Source: Actinomycetota bacterium (GTDB lineage: Bacteria > Actinomycetota > Acidimicrobiia > Acidimicrobiales > CADCTF01). From it: a stretch of DNA of 35,022 nucleotides. The notes beneath the pieces are model-generated. The model was given only the letters and a program-made list of their open reading frames with translations, had not been told where the DNA came from and made no database searches. The stretch's first letter is position 1; each line of letters starts with the position of its first letter. The position numbers were made by a program, and so were the translations under genes. The stretch spans positions 1 through 35,022 of the forward strand of contig JAHWJU010000014.1 in the NCBI GenBank assembly GCA_019348255.1, given 5' to 3'. This document shows positions 21,647 to 31,435 of this stretch, one piece after another.

Positions 21647-23587
21647 CTACCGTCCGTCTACGGGTCCGCAGGTGGGGCCTGTAGAGGGCCCTCGACGCCG
21701 GCGCAGAGCAATGGCGCCGGCCAAGGTCGCCGCTCCCACTGCCAGCGGCAGCGAAGCCTCGGCTCCGGTGGCGGGCAGAGTGGCGCCGCCGTCTCCTGCC
21801 GGCTTCCGGGTTACGGCTGGCGGAGATGAACTCGGCGCCAGCTGGAACGGTGCCGCCACGAGCAACTCGACGTTGCGATCCTCCGCTGTCCCCAATGCCT
21901 TGGCGTGGTCACGCTGGTGGTCGTTGGCCGACAGCTCCCGGCTCAGCGAGGCAAGGTCGAGCAGCCCGGTGGCGCCGGGGGCGGCAGCAGCGGGCGCCAG
22001 GTGGTCGACAAGGGTCCCGAACACCGACAGGGTCCCATCCCGGTTGTCCACGATCTCCACCAGCCGCGCCTGGCTCGGGTAGTCGACATGGGCCGAGGTC
22101 AGGATTTCCCAGAAGCCGCCCGATCTCGGATCCGGGTGGGGAAGCACCTGGTTGCGGTGACTGTGCCCGTTCACCCACGCGATCACGTTCGGGAATCGGT
22201 GGAGCAGCGCCTTGATCGCAGGTCCCAACACCCGCCGGCCCGGGGTGGTCGGATCGGGGGTTTCGTTGTTCATCGTGTCGAGGTTGTGGTGGCTGAAGAC
22301 GACGATGAGCCGGTCGGCGGATGATGTCCTGACGAGGCTGCCGGCGCCGTCGAAGTAGCGGGACGAGTGCTCCTTGAGCCGCTCTTCGAGCCACGCGAAC
22401 TGTGCGGCGTCGAGCGAGCCTTGCTCGACGCCACCACGATCGACCGTGTCCAGCGAGATGCCCACGACGGCGGGCGCCACGTCGAAGGTGTAATAGAGCA
22501 CGCCCGAGGTCGCTGCCGTCGCCGGCAGTCCGTGGCCGACGGGGCCGGGGCTGGGCGGTGACGCGAGGTGCAGCTGCGCCCACTCCTGGGGCGACAGGAA
22601 CCGTCGCCGGCGATCAGGGGTGACCACCCGAGCGGGGGCCTCGGCCAGCGCCGCCAGCACCGCCGGATTCCCCGTCTGGAGTCCGTTCATCAGCGTGACC
22701 GGGCTCATCCCCGGGGGGACGTCCACCACCTTGACCGGTCCTGTGGCGATCGCCTCGAAGGCCGGATTGGCGGGAGCAGTCCCCTGTGCGAGCCCGTCAT
22801 GGTTGCCGTAGATCGTGTACCAGGGGACCCGGAGTCCCGAGGCCGTGAACGGCTGGGCTGCCGCAGCCAGCAGGCCTGGATGGGACGGGAACCCGCGGAA
22901 CTGCTTGTAGAAGTCACCATCGGGCCGCGGGTCGTCCGGGTGCCAGTAGTGCCGGTCGTAGGTCGTCGGCTCCTGGTCCTGCACTCCTTCATAGTTGGGG
23001 CCCCCGCTGCCAGCGGCCACCCGGCCGCCGTCGAGCAGGGTGATGAACCACGACAGTTCGTTCTCCTGGCGGTTGTCGCCGTTGTCCCCGGTCGAGACGG
23101 CACAGTCGAAGGGGCGACCGGTGATGGGCCCGCCGGACAGACTGTTGACCCGACGTACCATCGCCTCCGCGACCTGAGCCGTCAGCGTCTCCTGAGGGCG
23201 GAAGGCCGCCTTGAACCGATCGGGCGACGGAGGATCGGAATAGCGGTCCAGGAACTCGACCCGGGCGGGGCTCTCCGTGTCGATGATGTGGATGTCGGTG
23301 AGGTGGACGATCGAAGCCAGCGGCACCCGGCGGTTCTCCCGACCCGCTCTGGCCTCAGGCCCCAGGGTCCGCACCAGCGTCGGCCACCCGGGGGCTTCGG
23401 TGAAGCGGCGATAGCCGGCGCCGACCGGCACCAAAGTCGACTCCAGGGTGGTGCCAGCCGGTGACGCAGCGGTCGCCAGAGTGATCCCCCACGCCCGCTC
23501 CTGGGCCCGGAGCAGGTCTGGATTGGCGAGGCCGGCGGCCGCCAACACACCGGCCCGCTGCAGGAACGCCCGCCGGGAAAGCCGCAT
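21647..23587 (-). CDS. Secreted metallophosphoesterase (TIGR03767/PPA1498-like), Tat signal and LPXTG anchor
   Basis: ATG 23587 gives 646 aa. The start is chosen because RLSRRAFLQRAGVLAAAGLA is a twin-arginine signal. The phosphoesterase motifs appear in order: SIVHLTDIHIIDTE, STGDNGDNRQ, YGNHDGL, VVFSHHNLDT and WVNGHSHRNQ. They coordinate two metals. Near the C-terminus comes LPATGAEASLPLAVGAATLA, then GAIALRRRRG, a sortase LPXTG signal with hydrophobic span and basic tail. It should therefore be folded in the cytoplasm with its metals, exported by Tat and fixed to the cell wall. Its substrate is unknown. It converges with the glycosyltransferase operon and could act on an exported phosphorylated product, which is speculative. 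Confidence 0.9.
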   Translation of the reverse strand: MRLSRRAFLQRAGVLAAAGLANPDLLRAQERAWGITLATAASPAGTTLESTLVPVGAGYRRFTEAPGWPTLVRTLGPEARAGRENRRVPLASIVHLTDIHIIDTESPARVEFLDRYSDPPSPDRFKAAFRPQETLTAQVAEAMVRRVNSLSGGPITGRPFDCAVSTGDNGDNRQENELSWFITLLDGGRVAAGSGGPNYEGVQDQEPTTYDRHYWHPDDPRPDGDFYKQFRGFPSHPGLLAAAAQPFTASGLRVPWYTIYGNHDGLAQGTAPANPAFEAIATGPVKVVDVPPGMSPVTLMNGLQTGNPAVLAALAEAPARVVTPDRRRRFLSPQEWAQLHLASPPSPGPVGHGLPATAATSGVLYYTFDVAPAVVGISLDTVDRGGVEQGSLDAAQFAWLEERLKEHSSRYFDGAGSLVRTSSADRLIVVFSHHNLDTMNNETPDPTTPGRRVLGPAIKALLHRFPNVIAWVNGHSHRNQVLPHPDPRSGGFWEILTSAHVDYPSQARLVEIVDNRDGTLSVFGTLVDHLAPAAAAPGATGLLDLASLSRELSANDHQRDHAKALGTAEDRNVELLVAAPFQLAPSSSPPAVTRKPAGDGGATLPATGAEASLPLAVGAATLAGAIALRRRRGPSTGPTCGPVDGR

Positions 23588-23665
23588 CGGGGCCAGCCTA
23601 GGAGAGGGAGCCGGTCGCCACGCACGAACCAACCCGGCCGCAGCTCCTGCACCCGCTCGTCTGGA

Positions 23666-24455
23666 TCAGTGTGCGGTGCCATCCCACCACAACGCCACCA
23701 CGCGCTGCGGCTGAGCCCCGTGCTCCTCGAGCAGGACGGCGATCTCGTGGTCTCGATCAGCACCCAGACAGAGGCGCCGGCGGGCGAAGGCGACAACTTC
23801 CGGAGTGACCTCCCGCCACCGGGGCGGCACCTCGATCTCGGTGCGATGGACTTCCAGACCCATCGCCCCCAGCACCGCCCAGGCGTCGTCCGCGGTCGGA
23901 GCGGTCGGACGGTCGAGCCCGTGGAGCGCCTTCCACAGCGCGTTGAGGGGCGACTGCGGATGGTGCTGGGTGAGCTCCACGACCACCCGGAGGCGGGCGT
24001 GGTCGGTGAGGGCGGCGGCGAAAGGCTCCAGGTCCCCCACGTTGTAGAAGACGTGATGGCACACCACCACGTCCGCCGGCCCCACCTGGTCCGCCGCCTC
24101 CGGCCATCGCCCCTGCACCGCCCGGGCGGCGACGCCGGCGGCGCGGGCGGCTTCTTCGAAGCTGCGCAACATGTTGTCGCTCTCGTCCACGCCGGTGATG
24201 AGCCCGACGCGGGGAACGAGGCCGAGGCTGGACGCCCCCCCTCCTACGCCCACGTCTATCACCGACCCACCGGGAGGTAGTGCCTCCAGCGCCCGGAGGC
24301 GGGAGGGCCGCATCTCGCTGTTGCGGTCCTCGTTCGGCTTCCAGCGGAACAGCTCCGGTGGGAAGCCCCATGGTCGCTCGGGGGCGGCCTCGACGATGGC
24401 CTCTGGGATCGCCCACTGTCCCAGTGCCTCCCGCCAACGCAACGAAGGCTGTGTC

Positions 24456-24457
<2 letters not shown>
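23666..24457 (-). CDS. SAM-dependent methyltransferase
   Basis: ATG 24457 gives 263 aa. The class I SAM-binding motif I is GGSVIDVGVGGGASSLGL (about 87-104). The motif II acidic residue is in GLITGVDESDNMLR, and the post-motif region is PADVVVCHHVFYNVGDLEPF. The N-terminus (SLRWREALGQWAIPEAIVEA, then FPPELFRWKP) is a helical cap. The substrate cannot be inferred. The start codons of this gene and the divergent kinase gene overlap in the single palindrome CATG (24455-24458), so the two probably share a small promoter region inside coding sequence, or the kinase starts later. Confidence 0.85.
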
Positions 24458-25844
<1,387 letters not shown>

Positions 25845-25913
25845 GTGCTGGGCACGCCGGGCCGGATTGCGACAGAATGCATCCGATTGCTCACCGAGCC
25901 GTAGGGGGACTGT

Positions 25914-26429
25914 GTGCCGAACATTGACGCAATGCTCATCAACGACCACATGCGAATCAAGCGGATGTTTCGCGGCTTCACGCGCTGGACAGGGGACCAC
26001 GACCTGGCCATGGCCATCGGCTACGAGCTGACGGCCCACGCCACGATAGAAGAGGAGATCCTCTACCCCTTCCTGCGCCAGGTCGACGCCAGGCTGGCCG
26101 ACCACGCAGAAGAAGAGCACGCGGAGGTCAAGGCCTTGATCACCAGGCTCCAGGAGATGGACCCGGAGTCGAAGTCCTTGCGGCCCACGGTCCTGCGCCT
26201 CAAGTTCGACGTCGAGGCCCACGTGGAGGAAGAGGAGCACAAGGTCTTCCCCCTCCTGGCGCCGTACAAGCAGGAGCTGTTCGACATGGGCCGCCAGATG
26301 GTTACACGCCAGCAGGAGCTCCTGCAGAACCGTGACGCGCCGAAGGCGCTGACCAAGCTGGCCACCAGCAACACCGGCTGGGGCCGCAACAGCTCCGGCC
26401 GGCTCGACGTCGCCAACGCCGGCTGGTAG
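25914..26429 (+). CDS. Hemerythrin-like (HHE) protein
   Basis: GTG 25914, with AGGGGG upstream, gives 171 aa. The HHE-type four-helix pattern with di-iron ligands is visible: INDHMRIKRMF (first His), HATIEEEILYPFL (His and Glu), HAEEEHAEVKALI, and HVEEEEHKVFPLL. Such proteins bind oxygen or nitric oxide or store and sense iron. The last 30 residues are polar and probably disordered. It is a single gene followed by a strong hairpin terminator. Confidence 0.9.
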   Translation: MPNIDAMLINDHMRIKRMFRGFTRWTGDHDLAMAIGYELTAHATIEEEILYPFLRQVDARLADHAEEEHAEVKALITRLQEMDPESKSLRPTVLRLKFDVEAHVEEEEHKVFPLLAPYKQELFDMGRQMVTRQQELLQNRDAPKALTKLATSNTGWGRNSSGRLDVANAGW

Positions 26430-26449
26430 CCGCCGGGTGATTCGGCACG

Positions 26450-26483
26450 GGCCCGGTCCCACACCAAAGGGGCCGGGCCTTTG
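26450..26483 (+). terminator. Rho-independent terminator after the hemerythrin gene
   Basis: An 11-bp stem (GGCCCGGTCCC with GGGGCCGGGCC, one T-G pair) closes an 8-nt loop and is followed by TTTGTC. It lies 20 bp after the hemerythrin stop and may also serve the convergent gene ending at 26523. Confidence 0.7.
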
Positions 26484-26522
26484 TCGTCCCCGCAGACGCG
26501 GACGCTCGCCGACTGCGCAGTC

Positions 26523-27452
26523 TCAGGTTCGCGGCTCGTTGCGGAACCGCACCAGGTGGTAGAGCAGCAAGAGCTGAACGACTGCGAGCGGCTCGCTCCG
26601 AGTCTCCGGGCTCGCAGCTCCCGCTGGCCCGAGTTGTCCGAGACAATCCGGCAGAGGCCGCTCCGTGCCCAGCTGCGCCCATATCGCCTCCTGCACCTGG
26701 CGCGTCACCTCGGCGGGGGCGTATCCGTGGACGTGGAGGGCGTCGACCGGCTTGCCGTCCTCGTCGCGCAACAGCTTGAGGTGGATGGCCTTTTGGTGGT
26801 CGGGGTTCACAATGGCCATCAGGTCCGGATGGGGGATGGTCGGGCGTAGCAGCACAGTCGCGCTCAGGGGATCCGAAATCCCCTCACCCCGCTCCTCGAT
26901 GGGCGCAAAGCGCACGACGATGTCGGCATGTGCCCGCTGCGGCCGGATGAAGGCCGCCGCATCCCGCTCCCGCCGGTCCAGCTGGGCCACCACCTGCTCC
27001 TCTGTGTAGCCCCGGCGGTGCACGTCGCGCCGGATCTTGAGCATGCGTCGCGCCGCCTCTTGGAACTCGATGTAGACGGTAACGTCGAAGCAGGCGCGAG
27101 CCACCTTGCTGTGCAGGGGATGGAAGCCCTCCACGATCACGAACTCGTGCGGCACTATCAGCCTTGGCCGCCCCAGCCGGCCCGTGGCGTGGTCGTACAC
27201 CGGCTGCAGGATGGGCTGGCCCAAGGCCAGCAGCTGCAGATGCTGGTCCATCACCTCGAGGTAGTTGGCGGCCGGGTTCATCGGGGTGAGGTCCTGTGCC
27301 GCCCGTTCCGAGCGCGTGTGGCGGTGGTAGTTGTCGACGTCGATGGTGGTGCTGCGGGTCGCGCCGAGGGCATCGACGAGGCCGCGGGCGAGCGTGGTCT
27401 TCCCGGTGGCGCTGTCGCCGACGATGGCCAGCATCGCCGGGCGCCCGTCCAT
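26523..27452 (-). CDS. prk: Phosphoribulokinase/uridine-kinase-like protein
   Basis: ATG 27452 gives 309 aa. The P-loop is VGDSATGKTTLARGL. The phosphoribulokinase markers are VDNYHRHTRSERAAQDLTPM, NPAANYLEVMDQHLQLLALG, QPILQPVYDHATGRLG and FVIVEGFHPLHSKVARACFD. This arrangement matches phosphoribulokinase, which makes ribulose 1,5-bisphosphate, more closely than uridine kinase. No RuBisCO gene is in the window. A CbbR-like regulator lies 2 kb away, which supports a link to pentose or carbon-fixation metabolism. It diverges from the NarL-type regulator with 86 bp between starts. The C-terminal 40 residues are variable. Confidence 0.85.
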   Translation of the reverse strand: MDGRPAMLAIVGDSATGKTTLARGLVDALGATRSTTIDVDNYHRHTRSERAAQDLTPMNPAANYLEVMDQHLQLLALGQPILQPVYDHATGRLGRPRLIVPHEFVIVEGFHPLHSKVARACFDVTVYIEFQEAARRMLKIRRDVHRRGYTEEQVVAQLDRRERDAAAFIRPQRAHADIVVRFAPIEERGEGISDPLSATVLLRPTIPHPDLMAIVNPDHQKAIHLKLLRDEDGKPVDALHVHGYAPAEVTRQVQEAIWAQLGTERPLPDCLGQLGPAGAASPETRSEPLAVVQLLLLYHLVRFRNEPRT

Positions 27453-27538
27453 GGCGCCACGGTACGGTCGGATACCTGGGCCGTCGTCCCCCCAGTAGGG
27501 GAACGAGCGAGTGAGCCGCCATTGCCGCGCGGTACCTT

Positions 27539-28210
27539 GTGCAGGTGTCGGGCCCTGAGCCTCCCATCAGGGTCGTGCTCGTCGACGACCATCAGATCGT
27601 GCTCGACGGTCTGACCGCGATGCTGCAGCCCCACCAGGACCGGGTCCAGATCGTGGCCCAGCTCACCGACCCGACCGCGGCAGGCGACACCGTGGCGCGC
27701 CTCCTCCCCGACGTGGTGCTCCTGGACGTCCGGCTCAAGGGCGCCAGTGGCCTGGATGTGTGTGAGGAGCTACGGGCGCGGGTCCCTGCGGCCAAGGTCG
27801 TGTTCCTCACGGTGTACGACGACGAGCAGTACCTCTTCCAGGCCCTGCGGGCCGGCGCCTCCGGGTTCCTCCTCAAGCGGGTGACGGCTCCGGAGCTGGT
27901 GGGGCACCTCGAGCGGGTGCTCGACGACGAGGTCGTCGTCGATCCCGCCCTGGCGGGACGGGTGGCTCTGTCGGCGGCGCGGCTCCAGAGTGGGGAGTAC
28001 TGGCCCGGGGCCCACCTCGGGCTAACCCAGCGCGAGAGCGAGGTCCTGGAGCTGATGGTGCGGGGACTGTCCAACCGCGCCATCGCCGTGCAGCTGGTGG
28101 TCGGAGAGGAGACGGTGAAGACCCACGCCCGGTCGATATACCGCAAGTTGGAGGCCGGCGATCGGGCCCAGGCCATCGCCGCTGCCCTCAGGGAGGGGGT
28201 CTTCCACTGA
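27539..28210 (+). CDS. NarL/FixJ-family response regulator
   Basis: GTG 27539 (or GTG 27545) gives 223 aa. The receiver has VVLVDDHQIVLDGL, phospho-acceptor Asp63 in VVLLDVRLKGASGLDVCEEL, and the Lys in GFLLKRVTAPEL. The C-terminal LuxR-type helix-turn-helix is GLTQRESEVLELMVRGLSNR, then AIAVQLVVGEETVKTHARSI. It is the output of the adjacent GAF-containing kinase, whose start overlaps its stop. Possible targets are the divergent phosphoribulokinase gene or the nearby metabolic genes. Confidence 0.93.
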   Translation: MQVSGPEPPIRVVLVDDHQIVLDGLTAMLQPHQDRVQIVAQLTDPTAAGDTVARLLPDVVLLDVRLKGASGLDVCEELRARVPAAKVVFLTVYDDEQYLFQALRAGASGFLLKRVTAPELVGHLERVLDDEVVVDPALAGRVALSAARLQSGEYWPGAHLGLTQRESEVLELMVRGLSNRAIAVQLVVGEETVKTHARSIYRKLEAGDRAQAIAAALREGVFH

Positions 28211-29400
28211 CCAGCGGCGAGGTCGGCGACGCTCAGCGCTGGAATTCCCTGTTTCGCCGGATCATCGAGCTCACCGCCCTCGACCTGAGCCTCCCCGAGG
28301 TCCTGGGCCGGGTGGCGGCCCTGGTCACCGATGCGACCGGCACCGACGTCTGCTTCGTACACCTTGTCGACGAGGAGCGGGGGCGGCTCACGCTGGCCGG
28401 CGCCACGCCCCCCTTCGACGAACTGGCGGGGACGATCGAGCTCGCGGTGGGGGAAGGGATCGCGGGGTGGGTTGCCCGGCACGGCGTGCCGGCGGTGGTC
28501 GATGACAAGTGGAGCGACACCCGCTACAAGTACATTCCGGCCCTGCGAGGGGAGGACTTCGCGTCTTTGGTCTCACTGCCGATGATCCGTCGGGCGAGGC
28601 GGGTGGTGGGGGTGGTCAACCTGCATTCGCGGCGGCCTTGGACGTGCCCGCCGGAGGAGCTGGCGGTGCTCACCGATGTCACCGGGCTCCTGGCGGGGGT
28701 GGTGGAGAACGCCCGGCTCTACCACCGGCTGGCGGCCCGGGAAGCCGAGCTCGAGCGGTTCGCGTCCCGAACAATCGAGCTGCAGGAGCTCGAGCGCAGG
28801 AGGGTGGCGGCGGAGATCCACGATGGCATCAGCCAGCCGCTGGTCAGCCTCTGGTACCGGTTATCGGCGGCGCAGGCCGCCAATCCCGAGTATCCCGAGG
28901 TGGTGGCATCGCAGTTGACAGCCGCCCAGGAGCTCACCACTGCGGCGTTGGAGGAAGCCCGCCGCACCATCGTCGGCCTGCGCCCAGCCGTCCTGGACGA
29001 CCTCGGCCTGGGTGCGGGCATAGAGAGCCTTGCCCACAGTCTGGCCGCCGGCGGCGTCCACGTGCAGGTCGAGGTGGAGCAGTGCGAGCTGGCCCCCCAC
29101 GTCGAAACCGCCATCTTTCGCATCACCCAGGAGTCCTTGCAGAACGTGGCCAAGCACGCCGAGGCCACTCATGTACGGGTCGAGCTGTCCACCACAGCCG
29201 GAGGAGCCCGGTTGGTGGTTGCCGACGACGGAGCCGGGTTCGACCCCGAGCGGATCGGGAGCGAGCGCCGTGCCGACTCCTTCGGGCTCGCCGGGATCCA
29301 CGAGCGGGCCGCGCTCGTCGGCGCCACCGTGCGGATCGCATCCCGCCCCGGCGAGGGAACGACCGTCAGCGTGTTCGTGCCGCGGGAGCCACGAAGCTGA
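28207..29400 (+). CDS. GAF-domain sensor histidine kinase (HisKA_3), probable CTG start
   Basis: The coding pattern begins at about 28210 (WNSLFRRIIELTALDLSLPE), well before the first GTG at 28312, and no ATG, GTG or TTG lies between. CTG 28207 overlaps the regulator stop and has GGGAGGGGG seven bases upstream, so it is the likely start (397 aa). A GAF domain spans about 20-165 (DVCFVHLVDEERGRLTLAGA; LAVGEGIAGWVA). The dimerisation/phosphotransfer segment is RRRVAAEIHDGISQPLVSLW with the His in EIHDG. The HATPase part has ESLQNVAKHAEATHVRVELS, VVADDGAGFDPE and FGLAGIHERAALVGATVRI. It is soluble, so it probably senses a cytoplasmic ligand or redox state. Confidence 0.87.
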   Translation: MTSGEVGDAQRWNSLFRRIIELTALDLSLPEVLGRVAALVTDATGTDVCFVHLVDEERGRLTLAGATPPFDELAGTIELAVGEGIAGWVARHGVPAVVDDKWSDTRYKYIPALRGEDFASLVSLPMIRRARRVVGVVNLHSRRPWTCPPEELAVLTDVTGLLAGVVENARLYHRLAAREAELERFASRTIELQELERRRVAAEIHDGISQPLVSLWYRLSAAQAANPEYPEVVASQLTAAQELTTAALEEARRTIVGLRPAVLDDLGLGAGIESLAHSLAAGGVHVQVEVEQCELAPHVETAIFRITQESLQNVAKHAEATHVRVELSTTAGGARLVVADDGAGFDPERIGSERRADSFGLAGIHERAALVGATVRIASRPGEGTTVSVFVPREPRS

Positions 29401-30343
29401 GCCCCTCCGGGGTCAGGTGAAAACGCTCGGCAGACGGCCCGTTGTCCACCAGATGATGCAGGAACCGGCGGGCGCCGGCGGCCAGGCTCTCACCGTCACG
29501 AGCCACGAGGTGCCACTCTCGCTGGAGGGGCAGGGGCCCATACCGCCATTCCTCGATCACCTGCGACTCCAGCTCGCCGGCCACGGCGTCAGCCGAGATG
29601 AGCGTGATGCCCAGCCCGATCTGGACGCTTTCGCGGATCGCGCTGTTGGAGCCGAGGGTGAGGATGGCCGGCGACAGGCCCAGGTCCGCGAACACCTCTT
29701 CGGTGGTGGCGCGGGTGCCCGATCCCGCCTCCCGCACCAGCCACGTCGCGCGGGCCAGGTGGTTCCTGTTCACGGCGCGCCAGCCTGTGCCCGCTGGATC
29801 ACCGGGGCCTGCATCGGCGGAGGGCTGCTCGGCCGCGGCGGCCACGATCAGGCGGTGGGACCGGGTGGCGAGCGACGTCAGCCCCCGCTCCGTCGGAGGA
29901 CGGCCACCCACCGCCAGGTCCACCTCGCGGTGGACCAGCAGGTCCCACACCCGCTCCCGGTTGCCCACCTCGATCACGATCTCCGCCTCCGGGAACTGCG
30001 AACGGAAGGAGCGCACCGCCAGCGGGACGATGCGCTCGCCGGCGGTGGTGACGGCGGCTACCCGCAGGCGGGACCGGTCGGCCTCAGCTCGCCCGGCGGC
30101 GGCGGCTGTGGCCTCTTCGAGGAGGGCGAGTGATCGACGGGCGTAGCCCGCGAACTCCTCGCCTGCCGCCGTCAGCCGCAGGCCCCGCCCCTCCCGTTCC
30201 ACCAGCGCCACCCCCAACTCGCGCTGCAAGGCGGCGATCGCCGACGACACCGCCGGCTGGGTCACCACCAGCTGTTCGGCGGCCGCCCGGACAGAACCCA
30301 TGGCCGCCACGGCCAGGAAGGTACGGAGCTGGCCGAGGGTCAC
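29366..30343 (-). CDS. LysR-family regulator, CbbR-like
   Basis: GTG 30343, with AAAGGTG upstream, gives 325 aa. The N-terminal helix-turn-helix is LGQLRTFLAVAAMGSVRAAA, then EQLVVTQPAVSSAIAALQRE. The effector domain (about 90-300) has LRVAAVTTAGERIVPLAVRS, EVGNRERVWDLLVHREVDLA and SNSAIRESVQIGLGITLIS. The sequence resembles CbbR regulators of Calvin-cycle genes, which respond to metabolites such as phosphosugars. A phosphoribulokinase gene lies 2 kb away. It converges with the GAF kinase gene and overlaps its 3' end by 35 bp. No carbon-fixation operon is visible beside it. Confidence 0.87.
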   Translation of the reverse strand: MTLGQLRTFLAVAAMGSVRAAAEQLVVTQPAVSSAIAALQRELGVALVEREGRGLRLTAAGEEFAGYARRSLALLEEATAAAAGRAEADRSRLRVAAVTTAGERIVPLAVRSFRSQFPEAEIVIEVGNRERVWDLLVHREVDLAVGGRPPTERGLTSLATRSHRLIVAAAAEQPSADAGPGDPAGTGWRAVNRNHLARATWLVREAGSGTRATTEEVFADLGLSPAILTLGSNSAIRESVQIGLGITLISADAVAGELESQVIEEWRYGPLPLQREWHLVARDGESLAAGARRFLHHLVDNGPSAERFHLTPEGLSFVAPAARTR

Positions 30344-30417
30344 ATCACCTTTACCTAATGCCCCCGGTTCGCTTCGTCAACTAGCAGTTAGTCGTCCTCA
30401 CACCAGGGCAGAAGCAG

Positions 30418-30888
30418 CTAGAGCGACGACGAGCCGAAGCCCGGTCCCGAGCTGTCCTGGCCGAAGGGGTCCTGGCTGAACAAGCTCGAGTCCTCGCCGC
30501 CGGCGGCTGCGAGCCGGAGTTCGGCGAAGGACTGCTCCAGGTCCCGCCCCCACAGATCCCAGCTCGAGATCCGCAGCCCCAGCACCTGGATGGCGATGGG
30601 TGCGGCCAGAAGCGTGTTCGCGTCGAGCAGATCCAGGCCCTCCGACCTCAGGGCAGCGTCGATGGGCGGTCGACGGTCCTCGAGGCGCGGAGGCAGATCG
30701 GCCCGGACGAGTACCGTGTCCGGGCCGATCCACAACGCCGCAGCGGCGTCCCCACTAGCCATCAGGGTCGCGCCTTCGATGTGATAGTTCTCGGAGTGGC
30801 CGGTTGTCTCCCGCCGGACGAAGGCCCGAAGCAGCGCTTCGTCGTCTTCGTAAGCGGGACCGGCGGGTTCTCCGAACGGCGGAAGCAT
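30418..30888 (-). CDS. Uncharacterised 156-aa protein
   Basis: ATG 30888, directly preceded by GGGGGGG, gives 156 aa. A folded N-terminal part (AYEDDEALLRAFVRRETTGH, then SENYHIEGATLMASGDAAAA, LWIGPDTVLVRADLP) leads to a helical segment (NTLLAAPIAIQVLGLRISSW). A Ser/Gly-rich tail follows (GEDSSLFSQDPFGQDSSG). It is the last gene of a four-gene minus-strand unit with small membrane proteins. No signal peptide or family is recognised. An open frame extends upstream but lacks coding character and overlaps the neighbour. Confidence 0.65.
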   Translation of the reverse strand: MLPPFGEPAGPAYEDDEALLRAFVRRETTGHSENYHIEGATLMASGDAAAALWIGPDTVLVRADLPPRLEDRRPPIDAALRSEGLDLLDANTLLAAPIAIQVLGLRISSWDLWGRDLEQSFAELRLAAAGGEDSSLFSQDPFGQDSSGPGFGSSSL

Positions 30889-30899
30889 CCCCCCCGAAA

Positions 30900-31154
30900 T
30901 CAGCTGGCCAGCCGCTCGGCCTTGGTGGCCACCTGCTCGAGACCAGCGGCCACGTCCGCCAGCTCCGGGTTGAGCTGGTCGACGGCGGGGCCGATCACCA
31001 GGCACTGCGTCTCGACGGCGCGCACGCCGAAGGTGATCTTCGACAGCGTCCGGGAGATGCTCCGCAGCTGGATGGAGATGCGGTTGAGGAAGTAGCCGAG
31101 AACCGCCACCAGCAAGACGATCTCGAGGACGGTCAGAAAGATGCGCAGCGTCAT
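30900..31154 (-). CDS. Small membrane-anchored helical protein
   Basis: ATG 31154 overlaps the previous stop; 84 aa. One N-terminal membrane helix (IFLTVLEIVLLVAVLGYFL) is followed by a long helix with heptad-like spacing (RISIQLRSISRTLSKITFGV; LNPELADVAAGLEQVATKAE). The layout resembles the two preceding genes in the unit, so these are probably partners in one membrane complex. No family is recognised. Confidence 0.7.
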   Translation of the reverse strand: MTLRIFLTVLEIVLLVAVLGYFLNRISIQLRSISRTLSKITFGVRAVETQCLVIGPAVDQLNPELADVAAGLEQVATKAERLAS

Positions 31155-31435
31155 CGACGGCCTCCCAGCTCGGCGTCAAGCAGTTGGTTGTGGAGCCCGA
31201 CTTCGGTCTTCAGGGCTTGGACCCGCCTGACCGTGTGATGGAGCTGCCACGTCGTGGCGGTGTTGGCCGCGAGTCGGGTCGCGGTGTCCCAGGCATCCTT
31301 GAGGTTCTCGTCGATGTCCTTCACGAAGCTGGTGAGCAACGACAGCAACACGATGACGGCGGCGATCACGACGGCCCCCATGCCCAGCGTGATCCACCAG
31401 AACGTCACGTGCTCGGCCTGCAGCGCGAAATTCAT
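31151..31435 (-). CDS. Small membrane-anchored helical protein
   Basis: ATG 31435 overlaps the previous stop (ATGA) and has GGAGGCAGGGG upstream; 94 aa. A single membrane helix (WITLGMGAVVIAAVIVLLSL) precedes a helical tail (VKDIDENLKDAWDTATRLAA; TVRRVQALKTEVGLHNQLLD). It is translationally coupled at both ends, which argues for equal production with its neighbours. Its function is unknown. Confidence 0.7.
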   Translation of the reverse strand: MNFALQAEHVTFWWITLGMGAVVIAAVIVLLSLLTSFVKDIDENLKDAWDTATRLAANTATTWQLHHTVRRVQALKTEVGLHNQLLDAELGGRR

